This document shows, in pieces, positions 45,442 through 57,946 of a stretch of 64,000 nucleotides of DNA. The position numbers were made by a program, and so were the translations under genes. The stretch spans positions 19,380,092 through 19,444,091 of the forward strand of contig OY726578.1 of NCBI GenBank assembly GCA_963383645.1. The letters are read 5' to 3'. Positions within the stretch are counted from its first letter, which is position 1. The number at the start of each line of letters is the position of its first letter. This DNA comes from Muscardinus avellanarius. Taxonomy: Eukaryota > Chordata > Mammalia > Rodentia > Gliridae. Below the pieces are notes generated by a model. It worked only from the letters and a program-made list of their open reading frames with translations. It was not told the origin of the DNA and ran no database searches.

Positions 45442-45469
45442 TTCAGCGTTGCAGTAAAAAGCCTTGTGG

Positions 45470-45546
45470 ACGGCCTGGGGTGCAGTTCAGCGGTTACTAC
45501 TTGTCCAGCATGTTTGAGGCCCTGGGTTCGATTCCCGGAGCTGACA
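45470..45546 (+). mobile_element. Solitary ID element
   Basis: A monomeric tRNA-like ID copy with an A-box-like GTGCAGTTCAGCGG and the B box GTTCGATTCC. Unlike the other ID halves in the window, it keeps the central TTGTCCAGCATG section of a classical rodent ID. It is probably an older or separate lineage. It is not a functional tRNA. Confidence 0.75.
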
Positions 45547-46480
45547 GGGCGTCCCTGCAGCCAGCAAGGCGGTCGCCAGCGGTGCCATTTCATCCGGTGG
45601 CTGGGGGTGCAGGTGCCGTCTGCCAGCCAGGCTGCGGGTCACTGCCTCGGCCTGGGGCACTGGAAGAACATGGCCGGAGGGGCAGCTGGGCGGGCTGGGG
45701 GGAGTCAACAGAGGAGACAGCGGCGCTGGTGCGGGAAGGGCTGGCAAGGCCTGAGGCCATGGCGTATGGGGGGATTGGCACTGGGGACTCCGGGGCTGCT
45801 GAGGTCTGGAGAGGAGGTGGGTGGCCCAGCCTCTGAGACTCCTGGGCCCCCTTAGCACTGAATTCACCCCCACCGCCACCAAGTCAGGACAACCCAGAAG
45901 CTGCCTCCCTGCCGGGACGCGGGAGAGGCTTGCCTGTGCCGGGCCCACAGTGCCTCTTACATAACGGGAGTTAAAAATACACAGGGAACTCTAATTCGCC
46001 TGCTCTGCTCTGCCTAGAACGGCACCCTGGGGCCCTGCCGGGGCGGGCAGGGGGTGGGGGAGCCCGGCACCCACCGAGACGGAGAGGCTGCGCCCCAGAG
46101 CGGCAAAGGGCCCCGCCGGCCAGCTACGCCCCGGGCTGAGAGGGAATCTCAAGATCCGGATCTTCCTTGTACCTTTTCCCCCACCCACTATCTCATTTAA
46201 TTCTCTCAGTAGCCCAGCAGGAGCTCAGGGTGCCCCCACAGGACAGCCCAGGTCGGCAGGGAGCCCCGTGCGCACTCCTCCCCGCACCCTGCGGGGCTCC
46301 AGACGCCCCCTGCCCCCGGGGCCGAGGGTCGGGCTGAGACGCAGCTGGAGGGCAGTTGAGGCAGGTGCCCGCCCGGCCCGGCTCACCCAGATCCTAACCT
46401 CTTCCGCGGGTTTTCAGAGCAGACCCCTGTGATGACCAGGCCCCTTAGCTAATTTAAAAAATATATATAAATAAGAAAAG
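45547..46480. other. Unique intronic sequence
   Basis: No gene or young repeat is present. CACTATCTCATTTAATTCTC near 46187 is a MIR-like remnant. Confidence 0.4.
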
Positions 46481-46560
46481 GTTGGGCACAGTGGTGCACA
46501 CCTTCATCAACTTGGGAGGCTGAGACAGGAGGACCTCGGGGTGGAGGCCAAGCTCAGGGA
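46481..46560 (+). mobile_element. 7SL-half fragment
   Basis: TTGGGCACAGTGGTGCACAC and TTGGGAGGCTGAGACAGGAG mark a truncated left half with no ID part. Confidence 0.7.
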
Positions 46561-46659
46561 CCTGCGCACTTTTGCTGTGGGCGTGGCCCCCAAAGTCCCG
46601 GGACCCTCCAGGCAGCGTGGGCTGGGCCGGCACTGCGGCGAAGCCTCTTTCTTTTTCTT

Positions 46660-47170
46660 AACTCTTTCTCTCTTTTTGGCACCGGTGATTGAACCCAGGG
46701 GTATTCTACCCCTGCGCCACACCCTCAGTTCTTTTTATTTTTCTTTTTTGGCACTGGGGATTGAGCTTAGAGACATTCCACCTCCCACTTACACCCCAGC
46801 TGACCTTATGTCTTTACTTGGAAACAGGGTCTCACAAGGTTGCTGAGGGCCTGGCTACGTTCCTGAGACTGGCCCTGAACCTGCGATCCTCCTGTCTCGG
46901 CCTCCCAAGCACCGGGCTTACAGGCATCCACCACCACGCCTGGCTCTTTTTATTTTTTATTTTATTTTTATCTATTTATTTATTTTGGTGGTACTGGGGT
47001 TCCTGGAAGCCCTTCTACCTCTGGGCTACACTCCCAGACCTATTTTTACATTTTTATTTGGAAACAGGGTCTCCTAAGCCAGCGCGCGAGGCTGGCTTCG
47101 AACCTGCGCGATCCTCCTGTCTCAGCCTCCCAGGTACTGTGATCCTAAGTGTGTGGCACGGTACCGGCTA
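46660..47170 (-). mobile_element. Three abutting SINE units
   Basis: On the - strand there is an ID head (46675-46732), then a complete older dimer (46745-46945), then a complete B-type dimer (about 46946-47165) with an ATTT-rich tail. Confidence 0.87.
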
Positions 47171-49917
47171 GACCACTTCCCTTAGTGCTGCGGGCAGCCC
47201 GCCGGCCAGGCCTACCTATGATCCCCCCATTCCTAGAACCGGGGCTCCGGGGGCCGCGGCGAGGTCCCCGTGGCGCTCAAGCAGCCGCTGTCCTGTGCAG
47301 CCCTGTGGGGACCATAAGTGATGTTGGCTGCCCCCCCCCCGTGGTTTTTGTGGCCCCTGCCCTGGAGAGGAGGGCTGGTCCACATGGCGAAGGGCCTCCG
47401 AGAGAGGGATGGACCATGGGCGCCGGTGACCAGTCAATGGCTGTCTTTGGAAACTATCCTGGGCCCCTCTTACTGAGCGGCCAGGTCCGTCTGCTCCCCA
47501 CGAGGGGACACCAGCCACCTGCGTTCCTGAGTGGCCGGGGCAGCCGGGGTCCCTCCAGGTCCCCCAAATCACCAAGCCCAGGTGAAGCCTCGCTGCCTAC
47601 AGTGGGGGTGCTTGGGTGTCTCCCCAGCTTGGGACTCGTGGGCTAAAAGGAGCTCACTTCTCAGGGTCTCCCAGTCTGCCGAAAGGGTCACCCCAGGGTC
47701 GCGGGTAGACTCCTGAGCGCCACGGGGTGCCAGCCGGGCCCTGCGGCCACAGCTCACGGGGCCGCAGATGAGACTCGCTGCTCTGTGGAGTCGGCCCGGC
47801 TCGCGGGGTCCCCAGCCCTGGGGACTCGGCCAGGGGCGGTTTCTTCTCAGATGCCGGCGTGGGGCCTGGCTTGGGGACTGCGGTCCTCCACCCCGGCGGC
47901 GGGGACAGGCCTTGACTTGAGCCCACTTCCCTGGGATGATTTATCGGTAGCCAGGGGGAGCCCCCATCCCGGGGCGTGTTGGGTTCCCCCGGAATGAATC
48001 CGCCCGCGGATGGGCTCGGTCATGCTCGGATTGTGGAGAACTGAAGAACAAGCCAGTCTTAGAAACATTCCCCACGGAGCCCCGGCGGCTCCCGCTCGGC
48101 CCAGGCCCAGGCCGAGGAGGGGCAGTCCCTGCTCTGGACGCCGGGAGCCCCTCACCCTCAGCCCCAGGCCCCCACCCCACGGCGGGGCTTGCTGGGGTCC
48201 TGTGGACGGTGCATGGCCATGCTCAGCTGAGTGCCCCAGAGCAGTGGGCTCTGGGGCTGGGCAGAGCGCGCACGCGCCATCGTGACTTGGGGGGATTTGG
48301 CCCTGGGGGGGCCGCTGTGAGCACCACTCGGCTCAGTCCCTGGTCTCCCCACGAGGTCCCACCTCCCCCCAGAGCCAGGGGCCCAGGCTCCTCTCTGCTT
48401 CAGCAAAGGCACCGTCTCCCCCGAGCCTCCGTGTCCCCATCTGTGCAGTGGGTCCAAGCGATGGGGGCCCCCCAGGGGGTGCGTGTGGAGACGGGACACC
48501 TCACTTTCAGAATCTGCCCCTCTCTCTGCCTGAGGCTTCCCCGTCCCCACCCAGGTCTCACACTCCTTTGGGGACCACACAGGGGGCGTCCACCGTGCCC
48601 CTGGGCCCGGCTCGGAGGCGAGCGTCCCGGGTATCTGCAGTGTGGCTCAGGCCAGATGGGCCTTGAACCCCATCTTTCCCTTCTCCACGCGAGGATGTGG
48701 AGACCCCAACCTCAGGGCAGGAGTGCCGCCACCAACCACCAGTCCCCGGGAACGGGGGCGCTGCAAGGACCCCTCACCTGCTGGCCCCCCAGAGTCCCAG
48801 TAGCCCAGTGTGGGGACATCTGTGTATCCAGGTCAGCGCAAGGCCTGGGGGCCTGATCCTGGGTCTGGGTACTCCAGGCAGCTAAGGGTCAGAGAGGGGA
48901 CGAGTGGGGCCTGGAGGCCCCGCAGGGCAGTTACGACTTCACAGTGACCATGTGTGCGTCTGCCAGCACCTGCCCCGCACATAGTAGGGCCTCCATAAGG
49001 GAGTATTAATGGCGTCAATAATTAGGAGTGCAGGCGGGCCTCTCCTTGGTTCCCAGCATGCAGGCCCGCAAGCCCTGGGGTGGTGTGGGACCCAGCGCAG
49101 TTAGTCACTGCGCCCCCCCAGCCTGGGCCCAGCCCTTGGGGAGATCTCTGCAGCTGGGCTCCTGGGGGAGGCCCCCTCCCCGCTGGCGGCGGCTCCTGGC
49201 TCCTGGCGCAGCGCCCGCAGGCGCAGGCTGGTGCTGGGGGAGGCAGGCGGGGTGGTGGAGTTCAGTACCTGGGTGTGCTCCTTCAGCCAGAGTCGGCCCC
49301 ACCCCCAATTCCAGAGCCCCCCACTGCTGCCGAGGCAGAGGGCACAGTTAGCCCGCGTTCGTAGCCGGGCCTAACTCCTGCTAAGGCGGGAATGGCTGCC
49401 AGATGCCCTTAGACCTTGACCTTGCAGGCCAGCACAGATATCAGCATGGCCGCTGGGGTTTGGGGTCACCGGAGGGCCCTGTGGATGATCCCGCTTCAGA
49501 GAGAGGGGGTGGGGGGAGACCTGACTCCTGTGGGGCTCGACTTGGGGCTCAGCACCGCGCGGGTCAGAGCTGGGTGTTGAGGGAAGCCCGAGCCTGAGCC
49601 TTTCTGGGAGGACTCGGGGGCCGGGCACCGAGGACCAGGGCGCAGCCTGGCAGGTGCGGGCTGCCTCTGCCCCTCGAGGCGCCCTGGGAGGCTCCGCTCC
49701 TGCTGCACCGTGAGCCGGGCTGGGGCGAGGGGAGCCTGGCTCTGCGGCCCCACGGGGCAGGCTGGGCACCACCTGTGTCCCCTGGGGACCGTACTATGCA
49801 TTTCCTCCAAGTGCCGGGCAGGTGTCCACGTCCGTCTTTCAGGTCTTCGTGTTCTTAGCCGCTGTCCTTCTCTCCCGGGCTTGGTATGCAGTGAGCTGCA
49901 GTTTTAAGAGGCTTCCC
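47171..49917. other. GC-rich unique sequence before exon 2
   Basis: 2.7 kb lack young SINEs. CCCGCACATAGTAGGGCCTC near 48973 is the tail of a MIR. Overlapping frames up to 215 codons on both strands reflect GC content; none has family resemblance or splice context. Confidence 0.45.
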
Positions 49918-50050
49918 TTTGAGGCTAAGACAGGATCTCAGGTTCCAGGCAACTCGGCAAGACCCTGTTTCAAAATTAAAAAAAAAAAAAATTAAAAAGG
50001 GGGTGGATCTTGGAGTAGAATGCCCCTGGGTCCCATCCCCAGGACTAAAA
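49918..50050 (+). mobile_element. 5'-truncated A-type SINE
   Basis: Part of a 7SL half, an A-rich linker and an ID half end 280 bp before the exon 2 acceptor. Confidence 0.8.
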
Positions 50051-50064
50051 AGAATTCATAAAAA

Positions 50065-50513
<449 letters not shown>

Positions 50514-50699
50514 GCCCGCCGGAGCCATGCCCGCCGCCTCGCGTGGAGAGGGCCACTCTCGCGAGTGGACGCTTTTATTTTGGAGGGGGGAGGGTCTAGG
50601 TTGGTATCTCCTTAGTGGCACGGACCGGAAAGGGTTAACTTAAAGGGGCGGGGGGGAGAAAAAGATAACCTCAAAAGTTGTTCTTTCTTTTTTCTTTTC

Positions 50700-50730
<31 letters not shown>

Positions 50731-52675
50731 TTTTAAAGAAACTGTCAGCTACACTACGTTACCAATGTTAACCTTCCACAGTTAGCAAACTTTTGCTTTG
50801 GCCTTTTTTCTTTTTTCCACTAGAGAATCCCCCATTTTCTTTTCTTTTTTTTTTTTTTCCCTGTAATCTTGGCATACACTTTTAGAGGACCTCGGTCTCT
50901 GTTTTTACTTTCAGACGGCTTGTATGTTCAAGTATTGTTATTTCATAATAAGACAAGAGTTGCTTTCCTTTTTTTAAATTCTCTTTGATCCCTAACTTTC
51001 TTTTTTTTTTCTTTTTTTTTTCTTTTTTTTTTTCTTTTTCTTTTTTTTTGTTGTTGTTGTTCACTGCTTGTTAAAATGGAAATTGTGGGGAAAAGTAGCT
51101 ATGGAATATTGCCGGGTAAAAGTCAGATTGTCATCACGATATTATATATTGACAGCCGCCTGTCATCAGCCGGACAGGAGCCAAACATCCATACCCCCTT
51201 AGGTATTCTGCCTGCGATTTTTAGTTTTGTCTGTTCTCTAAGAAAATAGGCCTTCAGCTCTCTGTGCCCTCCCGCGCTGGGAGCCGGCCCGCACCTACGG
51301 GATGGATGGAGTCCTGGTGCACTGGGAGGCCTGCCGCCCTCCAGGCCCAGCTGCGCTGTGCGGGGCCTCAGCCGGCTGGGCTTGGTATCAGCCCAGCCAT
51401 GGGTCTTGGGTGCCGGAGGGAGAGGGGAAGGAGGAGGCGCCACTGGGCCCTTGTGCTTTCATGGCGGAGTATCCTGGGAAGAAGGGGGCCCGGGTGAGGC
51501 CTCCCCCTTCGCCTGCTCCTTCCCAGCGCAGCCCTGGAAGGGCTCAGGCCCCAGGCTCACCCGTAGGGGTTTGCAAACACCTGGGAGCCACGGCAGATTT
51601 CGATTCCTGGGCCTCTTCGTTTTGAACCCTGAATTTTCTCCTCCACCCTTTTGGATTCATCGTCACCCTGTTTTAAAGCTAGGGCTGAGTCCTGCGTGTC
51701 CACAGGGAATCGCGTCTACGCAGGACAGAGGGGAGCGCTGGTCCCCGCGGGCCCAGGGTTGGCCAGCGGGCAGGCGGCGTCTGACTCTGGGGGGCTGTGG
51801 GGTGCCCAGAGATTCCAGGGCGCGACCCGGAAGGGGCGACCGGCGGCGCCTCGGGAAATCAGCGGCTCTTAGGCTTCAGTTCCGTTTTTGTTAAGGAGCA
51901 GGTCTCACTGCACGATGCGTTTTGAGGCCCTCCCTGCCGGGCCCCCGGTGTCTCCAGATCCTGGGTTTTGCTTCTGTTTTAGTAAGAGACCTGAAGGCTT
52001 GGCGCTCACCGTGCCGCACCTAGATTGTTTATTTCCGAGAACTTTTCAGCCCAGGGAGAAGGGTTTCTAGAACACCTTGCCCTCTCTCGGGCCTCTCTCC
52101 TCGGCCGCCCCCTTGGCCGAGGTGTGAGTCGGGCTGTCTCTGCTGGGCACACAGACCAGGGCGGACCCTGGCCCGGGCTGCAGCGGGCAGGCAGAGGCAG
52201 GTGGCACGCGCACCCATCAAGGTACAAGCTCTTAAGTTCTGCCACCGAAGGCTGAGGAGGGACGGAGGCCCCTCTCCGCCCGAGGCTGCCGGAGGAGGAG
52301 CCGGCCGCGCACAGCGGCCCCAGAGCTCGGCCATGCCACGCTTTAAAAGGAACGACTTCGAAATTGCCAGGGTCGGGGAAGCCCAGTGTCCCGGCTCCTG
52401 TCTTTGCTGTTCCCAGCGCTCCATCCGTCCGGTTCTTGGGACCCTGGGAAACTCCGAGGTTGCAAAACATTCTCGTTCCCCACCACGACCCCAGGACGGA
52501 ACAGCTTTTTAAAACAGCCTTAAGCGAAAAGGATGTCGTCGTCTCATGAAATCGGGCTTACTGGGAAGAATAAAAAACATATTAAAAACACACCCAGCGC
52601 AGGAGACTGCGAGCGCTGGCTTTCGGCACCGCATTGCGACGTCTTCGGGGGCAGAAAACCCAGTGTGATTGCACA

Positions 52676-52683
52676 TGTAAATA
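52676..52683 (+). promoter_or_regulatory. MN1: Pumilio response element (UGUAAAUA)
   Basis: A perfect match to UGUANAUA, in the distal 3' UTR. Confidence 0.5.
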
Positions 52684-52838
52684 GGGCGCCGGAGCCCCGG
52701 CGCGCCACTCGGAAGAGAGATCTGTTTCTGAGATGCTTGGAAGACTGTGACGAGAGCTCATGAGATTGAGTGTTATTTTTTTTCTTTCTTTTTTTAAAAA
52801 AAAATATGTAAAGCGCAGTCTTCCGTATTCATGCATTC

Positions 52839-52846
52839 TGTATATA
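52839..52846 (+). promoter_or_regulatory. MN1: Pumilio response element (UGUAUAUA)
   Basis: A perfect UGUANAUA match, 32 nt before the polyadenylation hexamer. A near-match (TGTATATG) follows 10 nt later. Confidence 0.5.
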
Positions 52847-52877
52847 CCTGTATATGTTTCCTGAGCAGCTAAATCAC

Positions 52878-52883
52878 AATAAA
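52878..52883 (+). terminator. MN1: MN1 distal polyadenylation signal AATAAA
   Basis: A canonical hexamer is followed by GT-rich sequence (CACGTGTGTCAC at about 52903, then GTGTGTGCGTGTG from 52950). That arrangement suits cleavage near 52900. Confidence 0.8.
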
Positions 52884-53125
52884 TATGTTAACGGTGACTC
52901 GGGCACGTGTGTCACTCAGGCCCATAAAACATGGGGCTGTATGCTGCAGCGTGTGTGCGTGTGCCGTGTGCGTGCGTGTATGTGTTACGTGCTTGTGGAA
53001 GCCAAGTCGGGCCCTTGAGGGACTTGTTGAAGCCTTGGCCCAGTTCACATCTGGGGGCCCGATAATAATTCTTTCCTCGGCCAGGTAGGGAGGGATGCCA
53101 GGGCTTTTATTTATTTATTAATTTT

Positions 53126-53492
53126 TCCCTTTTTTGTACTGGCGATTAAGCCAGGAACATTCTACCCCTGAGCTACAATTCTAGCCCTTTTTAAAATTTA
53201 ATTAATTTATTTATTTTTGGTGGTACTGGGGATGGAACCCTTCTACCTCCGGGCTACACTCCCAGACCTATTTTATATTTTTATTTAGAAACAGGGTCTC
53301 TTAAGCCAGCAAGGGGCTTCAAACCTGCACGATCCTCCTGTCTCCGCCTCCCAAGCGTGGGGATTACAAGCGTGCGCCACCACGCCCAGCTTTTATTTTT
53401 TATCATGAAACAGGGCCTTGTTGTGCTGAGGCCGGCTTCAAACCTGCCGTCCTCCTGCCTCAGCTTCTCAAGCGTGTGCCATGGTGCCTGGT
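53126..53492 (-). mobile_element. A-type SINE interrupted by a B-type SINE
   Basis: The outer ID half (53138-53190) and outer 7SL half (about 53393-53492) flank a B-type copy (about 53205-53392) inserted in the AT-rich linker. Confidence 0.87.
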
Positions 53493-54170
53493 GAATGACC
53501 AGCGGTCTGTGGGGAGGTGGGCAAGGCAGAATCAAAACAGCAGCAAAAGATCCCACCAGTATTGAACTCGGGTAGCTGGGTGCAGAGCCCAGAGTGGCGG
53601 CCAGCGTGCCGTGAAGCCAGCTGCGTCTGTGTGCAGGTTGAAAGCTCTGTTCCTCAAAGTGTGGTCCACAGAGCTCCAGCCCAGACACACAGCACTAAGG
53701 GCGTCTCTGCCCCCAGATCTCTGGCCTCTGGGTCCAAGGCGGGCCCCTCCACTGTAGAAGGTGCGGATCCCTTCTTTGGGCCCAGGGCGTTGCTGTGGGG
53801 TGGGGGCAATTTGCCTGTGTGAAGCGGGAGAGTGAGGCGGAAAGGTGGAGGGAGACGAGAATGAGGGCAGCCATGGCAATCACGCTTCCTGTGTTGCCGA
53901 CGCTGCCCAGAGACATCAGCTGACCACGTGTGGACGATCCCCGCAGACTGCCATTGGACTGGGTGTTACCTAGAAGGCCCCCAAAGGCTGCTGGGTTGAA
54001 GGCTTGGAACCCAGAGCAGCGGTGTCCAGAGGTGACAGGGGCCTGCGGGGTCTGCCCCAACCCTGGGTTCATCCTTTGGGGTTAAAATCGCAGTGGACTG
54101 TGGATAGTGGTGGGAACTGGGCGGCGGGGCCTGGTGGAGGAGGTAGGTCTCTGGAAGGGCGCTTCTTTTC
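53493..54170. other. Unique 3'-flank sequence
   Basis: Nothing was recognised beyond chance frames. Confidence 0.4.
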
Positions 54171-54176
54171 TTAGAC

Positions 54177-54211
<35 letters not shown>

Positions 54212-54481
54212 CTCTTCTCTTCTCTCCTCTCTCCTCTCTCTCTCCTCTCTCTTCTCGCCTCCCCCCCCTCCCTCTCTCCCTCCCTCCCTCCTCGGCTTCC
54301 CCACTGTCCTGTCCAGTGGACCAGCTTGCCCCCACCACCCCAGGCTCTGCCTCACCTCTAGAGCAGTGGAGCCGGCCCACCATGGACAGAGCCTCTGAAC
54401 CCATAAGCCAAAAGAAACCTTTCCTTTCAGTTGTTTTTGCTCTGGTATTTTGTCAGAGCAACAAAACACCGACAAACACAC
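54171..54481 (+). mobile_element. MaLR-type LTR fragment with CT-rich tract
   Basis: A CT-rich microsatellite (54175-54302) is followed by CTGCCTCACCTCTAGAGCAG, GCCGGCCCACCATGGACAGA, CTCTGAACCCATAAGCC, AACCTTTCCTTTCAG and TATTTTGTCAGAGCAACA. This order is the 3' part of non-autonomous mammalian MaLR LTRs. It is a solo remnant with no internal coding region. Confidence 0.6.
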
Positions 54482-55131
54482 TGGTTAAAAAGTTCAATCA
54501 CACCCAGCAAGCCCCTCATTTCAGGAGCAAAGGACACGCTTGGAGAAATTACCCCCCCCCCCCCCCGAGCAGTTGCTTTGATCTTGGGGCTGGAATGGGA
54601 AGATGGCCGCGCTGCTCGGGCCGGGAGGAGGCAGGGCGCCCCACTCAGGCCCCAGGCCCCTCGGCTGTGCCGCCGACCCCGCGGGGCGGTCCTGTGGGCA
54701 CATTGTGAACGCAGTGCCGGGCCCAGAACCCCAGAGGATGGGAGGTTGGCCTCCCTGGGACCAACTCGCAGACCTGGATCCCGGTCCCTCAGCAGCCACC
54801 ACGCGGCGCAGGCAGGGGCAGGAGTTCAGATTGTTTATTCCAACGCCACCAGCAAATTCACTCACGCAGCTCCTACCCTGTGCCAGTCCAGGCCCCGAGG
54901 AGCCGAGGGATCAAGCCCCGAGACAGCAGACCAGACTCGGCGTCGTAGAGACCAGGTGGTATCTCACTTAACCCTCATCTCAACCTGGCACCAGCAAAGA
55001 ATCGTCCCATTTTGCAGCTGAGCAGACAGACCTAGGGAGACAAGGCACCCAAGGATGTGTCCTTTGAATACAGCTGAGTCCAGCTGTGACCAACAGCATG
55101 GGCCACCTGCCTCTAAAATAGTCATAGTCTA
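54482..55131. other. Unique sequence with MIR remnant
   Basis: ATCTCACTTAACCCTCATCT and ATCGTCCCATTTTGCAGCTG (about 54960-55020) run as a reverse MIR core. Confidence 0.45.
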
Positions 55132-55318
55132 GCCAAGGAAGGTGGTGCACACCCGTAACCCTGGTACTTAGGAGACCAAGACAGGAGGATCAGAGGTTTG
55201 AGGCCGGCCTCAGCGACCCTCAGCGAAGCTCCTGTTTCAAAATACAAATTAAAAGGGCTGCGGGTGCGGCTCAGAGGTAGAGTGTCACTCAGTTTGACCC
55301 CTAGCACAAATATATATA
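55132..55318 (+). mobile_element. Older B1-ID SINE
   Basis: A diverged 7SL half (55132-55240) and an ID half (about 55255-55305) with an ATATAT-rich tail. Confidence 0.85.
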
Positions 55319-55633
55319 ATCTTTTTCACAGTCTAGAAAGGGGACACGGGGTGGCGGGAGGTGGACATCACTCTGAGAGAGTAAGAGGCTTGAGGAAGGT
55401 GCTTTTCAGTAGGGTATGTCCAAGTAGGGTTTCGAAGGCTGAATAGGAGTCGATCCCATTCACCCCAGCATATAAGTTGGCCCTGTTTTTCTAGCGGGTC
55501 CACTGTATTCCTTCATTCAAGTTTTTAAGGTTTTCTTTGCATATGTAATGGCATATTTGTCAGAATATAAGATTTTAAAGACAACCCCTCCATAGTCACC
55601 TTAATTTGGAGAAGCCTTAGTTAAAACTTGCAC
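55319..55633. other. Unique sequence
   Basis: Unclassified sequence; nothing was recognised. Confidence 0.4.
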
Positions 55634-55852
55634 AAGGCTGGGCGTGGTGGCGCGCGCTTGTCATCCCAGCACTTGGGAGGCTGAGACAGGAGGATCCGGG
55701 TTCGCGGACAGCCTCAGCTACTGAGCGAGGCCCTCTGCAACTCAGTGAGACCCTGTTTCAAAATAAAGAATAAAAAATAGGGCTGGGGGTGTAGCTCAGA
55801 GGTAGCCCGCCCCTGGGTCCCGTCCCTAGCACCGCACACACACACACAAAAC
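55634..55852 (+). mobile_element. A-type B1-ID SINE
   Basis: A full, little-diverged A-type copy with a short (CA)n tail. Confidence 0.93.
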
Positions 55853-57293
55853 ATCTCCTGCTCACGGACAGTGGTTGACGGCGGTGCTCAGGTCCCGAGG
55901 GGGCGGGGAGGGAGGGCATGGCTGGCCGCGGATCTGGGTGGTGGCCTTAGGCCGGCGTCTGCCCCTCGCCCCTTCCCCTCTCCGTCTGTTCCGTCTGTGC
56001 CACTGTGGGTCCTGCCTGGGAGCCGACTGGTCAAGGACTGACCACTGAAAACCCGAGACCACAACCCCCAATAAATCTTCCTTCTGAGTGGTGCTTGTCT
56101 GGCACTGGGGCCACTGGTGAGATAACAGACTACAAGCCCAGGTGTCCAGCCGGGCGGGCGGGCCTTGCCGTGCTGTCAGAGAGATGCCTTCTTTAACGTC
56201 CCCCCCCCCGAGCATGGCCGCCTCCTCCATGTGATCGACAGTCCTGGGGGATGGTGGCTGGGGGCCCCGGCGTGGCTCGGATGGGGTGGCCGCCTGTCCG
56301 TCCCCACGCACAGAGCTCAGGGAGGTGCGTCATTGACCCAGGGTGGGTGGGCGACAAGGGGATTCCATTTTTACAGCTGTAGAAAGACCATGCTCTCTGG
56401 CCAGGAGATTCTAGAATAACCGTGGTAGGCGATGCCCGCTACCCCTCAGAGCTGTGGACCTCAGTTTTCTCTTTTGGTAAATTGGGGTGGCACCGTAATG
56501 GTCTCTGAGGTGACAGAGTGTGGTGGCCCGAGGTCCCCTGAAGTTGGCCCTTTGCCGCCCTGTGTCTGGGGACTGCGGTTCTCAGAAGGCACCGGAGGGC
56601 TTTCGGGGCAGGGCACGGTGCCGGGCAGACGCTGATTAGCTCTTAGGACGGGAAGGGCAGAGAAATAAAGACGCCCCCTCCGCTCAGCCCCAGCAGGGCG
56701 TTTAGGGCCAGCACAGCGGCTCTGAGCTGAAGGTCTCCTGGCTGTGTGCGTGAGGAGCGGGCTTGGGCCGGCGGGGCCACAGATTACCAGGTGCCTGGAC
56801 AGACTGACCGCCGTGCAGGGTCGACGGGTGCCTCGGCCTGCGCCCGGGGCTCCTCGCCAGCCACGGCCAGGGGTCGGTTGCAGCAGCAGCCAGGTTAAAG
56901 GGAGCTGAGGATGCTGGGAAACCACTCACCACTCTAAGGTCAGGGATCTCACGCTGCTGGGAGCGTCCGCCCTGCGTGGGCCTGAGCACAGGGACGGGAG
57001 GCGGGTACGCAGTGGGAGCCAGCTAAAAGACTCCTCGACATCTGATCCAGTCGCCACCCACGGCCGTTACCGGCCCGAGATGCGGCTGACCCAAATTGCG
57101 ATCTTTTTTAAATATTAAATACGCACTAGCTTCCCAAGACTTGGTATGAGAAAAAGCCTACAGTATCTCAGTAATTAAAATTAAAGTTTTGTGCATGGGT
57201 TACATGTTGAAATAATTTGTGATATAGCTTTAATATACTAATAAAAGTAATTTCACCTGTTTTCTTCGTAAATTAAAAAAAAGGCAGTCTATT
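55853..57293. other. Unique 3'-flank sequence
   Basis: GC-rich to about 57060, then AT-rich (57090-57290). A MIR-like piece (CCTCAGTTTTCTCTTTTGGT) lies near 56459. No gene is supported. Confidence 0.45.
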
Positions 57294-57500
57294 AGTTTTC
57301 CATTGCCACTGGCTGGATCAAAGTAAAAAAGGTTCATTTAGCTCATAGCCCCATTCTGGTAGCCTCTGGTGAGGGGCTCATGGCTGCGCCACAGCATGGT
57401 GGTGGAGAGAGAGACAGACAGACAGACAGAGACAGTCAGTGTTGAACTCACTATAACAACCCACTCTCTTGGTAACTAATCCAGTCCCAGCAGCTTAATC
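57294..57500 (-). mobile_element. MaLR-type LTR fragment
   Basis: TATTAGTTTTCCATTGCCAC, GGTTCATTTAGCTCATAGCC, GGGGCTCATGGCTGCGCC and ACTCACTATAACAACCCACT run in the reverse order of a MaLR LTR. A (GACA)n lies at 57414-57430. It is opposite in strand to the copy at 54171 and has no internal region. Confidence 0.55.
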
Positions 57501-57509
57501 AGGTCTGTT

Positions 57510-57634
57510 TATTTTGGTACTGTAGTTTGAACCCAGGAACATTCTACCTCCAAGTTACACCCCAGCCCTTTTTTTTTTGGTGGTACTGGGGTTCCTGGAA
57601 GCCTTTCTACCTCTGGGCTACACTCCCAGACACT

Positions 57635-57691
<57 letters not shown>

Positions 57692-57946
57692 TATTTGGAA
57701 ACAGGGTCTCTTAAGCCAGCGTGCCTGGCTTCAAACCTGCGCGATCCTCCTGTCTCTGCCTCCCAAGTGCGGGGATGACAAGCGTGCGCCACCATGCCCG
57801 GCACCCGAAGCCCTTTTTGTAAACTTTTTTTTTTTGAAACAGGGGCTCCCCAAGTTGCTGAGGCTGGGTACAAACGGGCATCTACAATCCTCCCGTCTTG
57901 GTCTCCCAAGTCCTGGGCTGACAGGGATGCACCGTTACACCCAACT
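57510..57946 (-). mobile_element. Old SINE interrupted by a B-type SINE with (AT)n
   Basis: The outer ID half (57515-57568) and outer 7SL half (57815-57946) surround a B-type copy (about 57572-57803). AGCCCTTTT occurs at both junctions and may be the target-site duplication. The B-type linker has grown into (AT)n, about 57637-57690. Confidence 0.88.

Larger units (their letters stand above)
50514..52905 (+). other. MN1: MN1 3' UTR
   Basis: About 2.4 kb with no SINE. T-rich tracts lie at 50685-50735 and 50999-51062. A block at about 51063-51260 (TATTGCCGGG, ATTATATATTGACAG) looks unique and possibly conserved. An internal AATAAA at 52569-52574 could give a shorter form. The 3' limit is inferred from the distal signal. 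Confidence 0.8.

Noticed and set aside
45470..45546. A functional tRNA gene
   Set aside because: It has tRNA-like A and B boxes but fits an ID retroposon. I could not fold it into a clean cloverleaf by eye.
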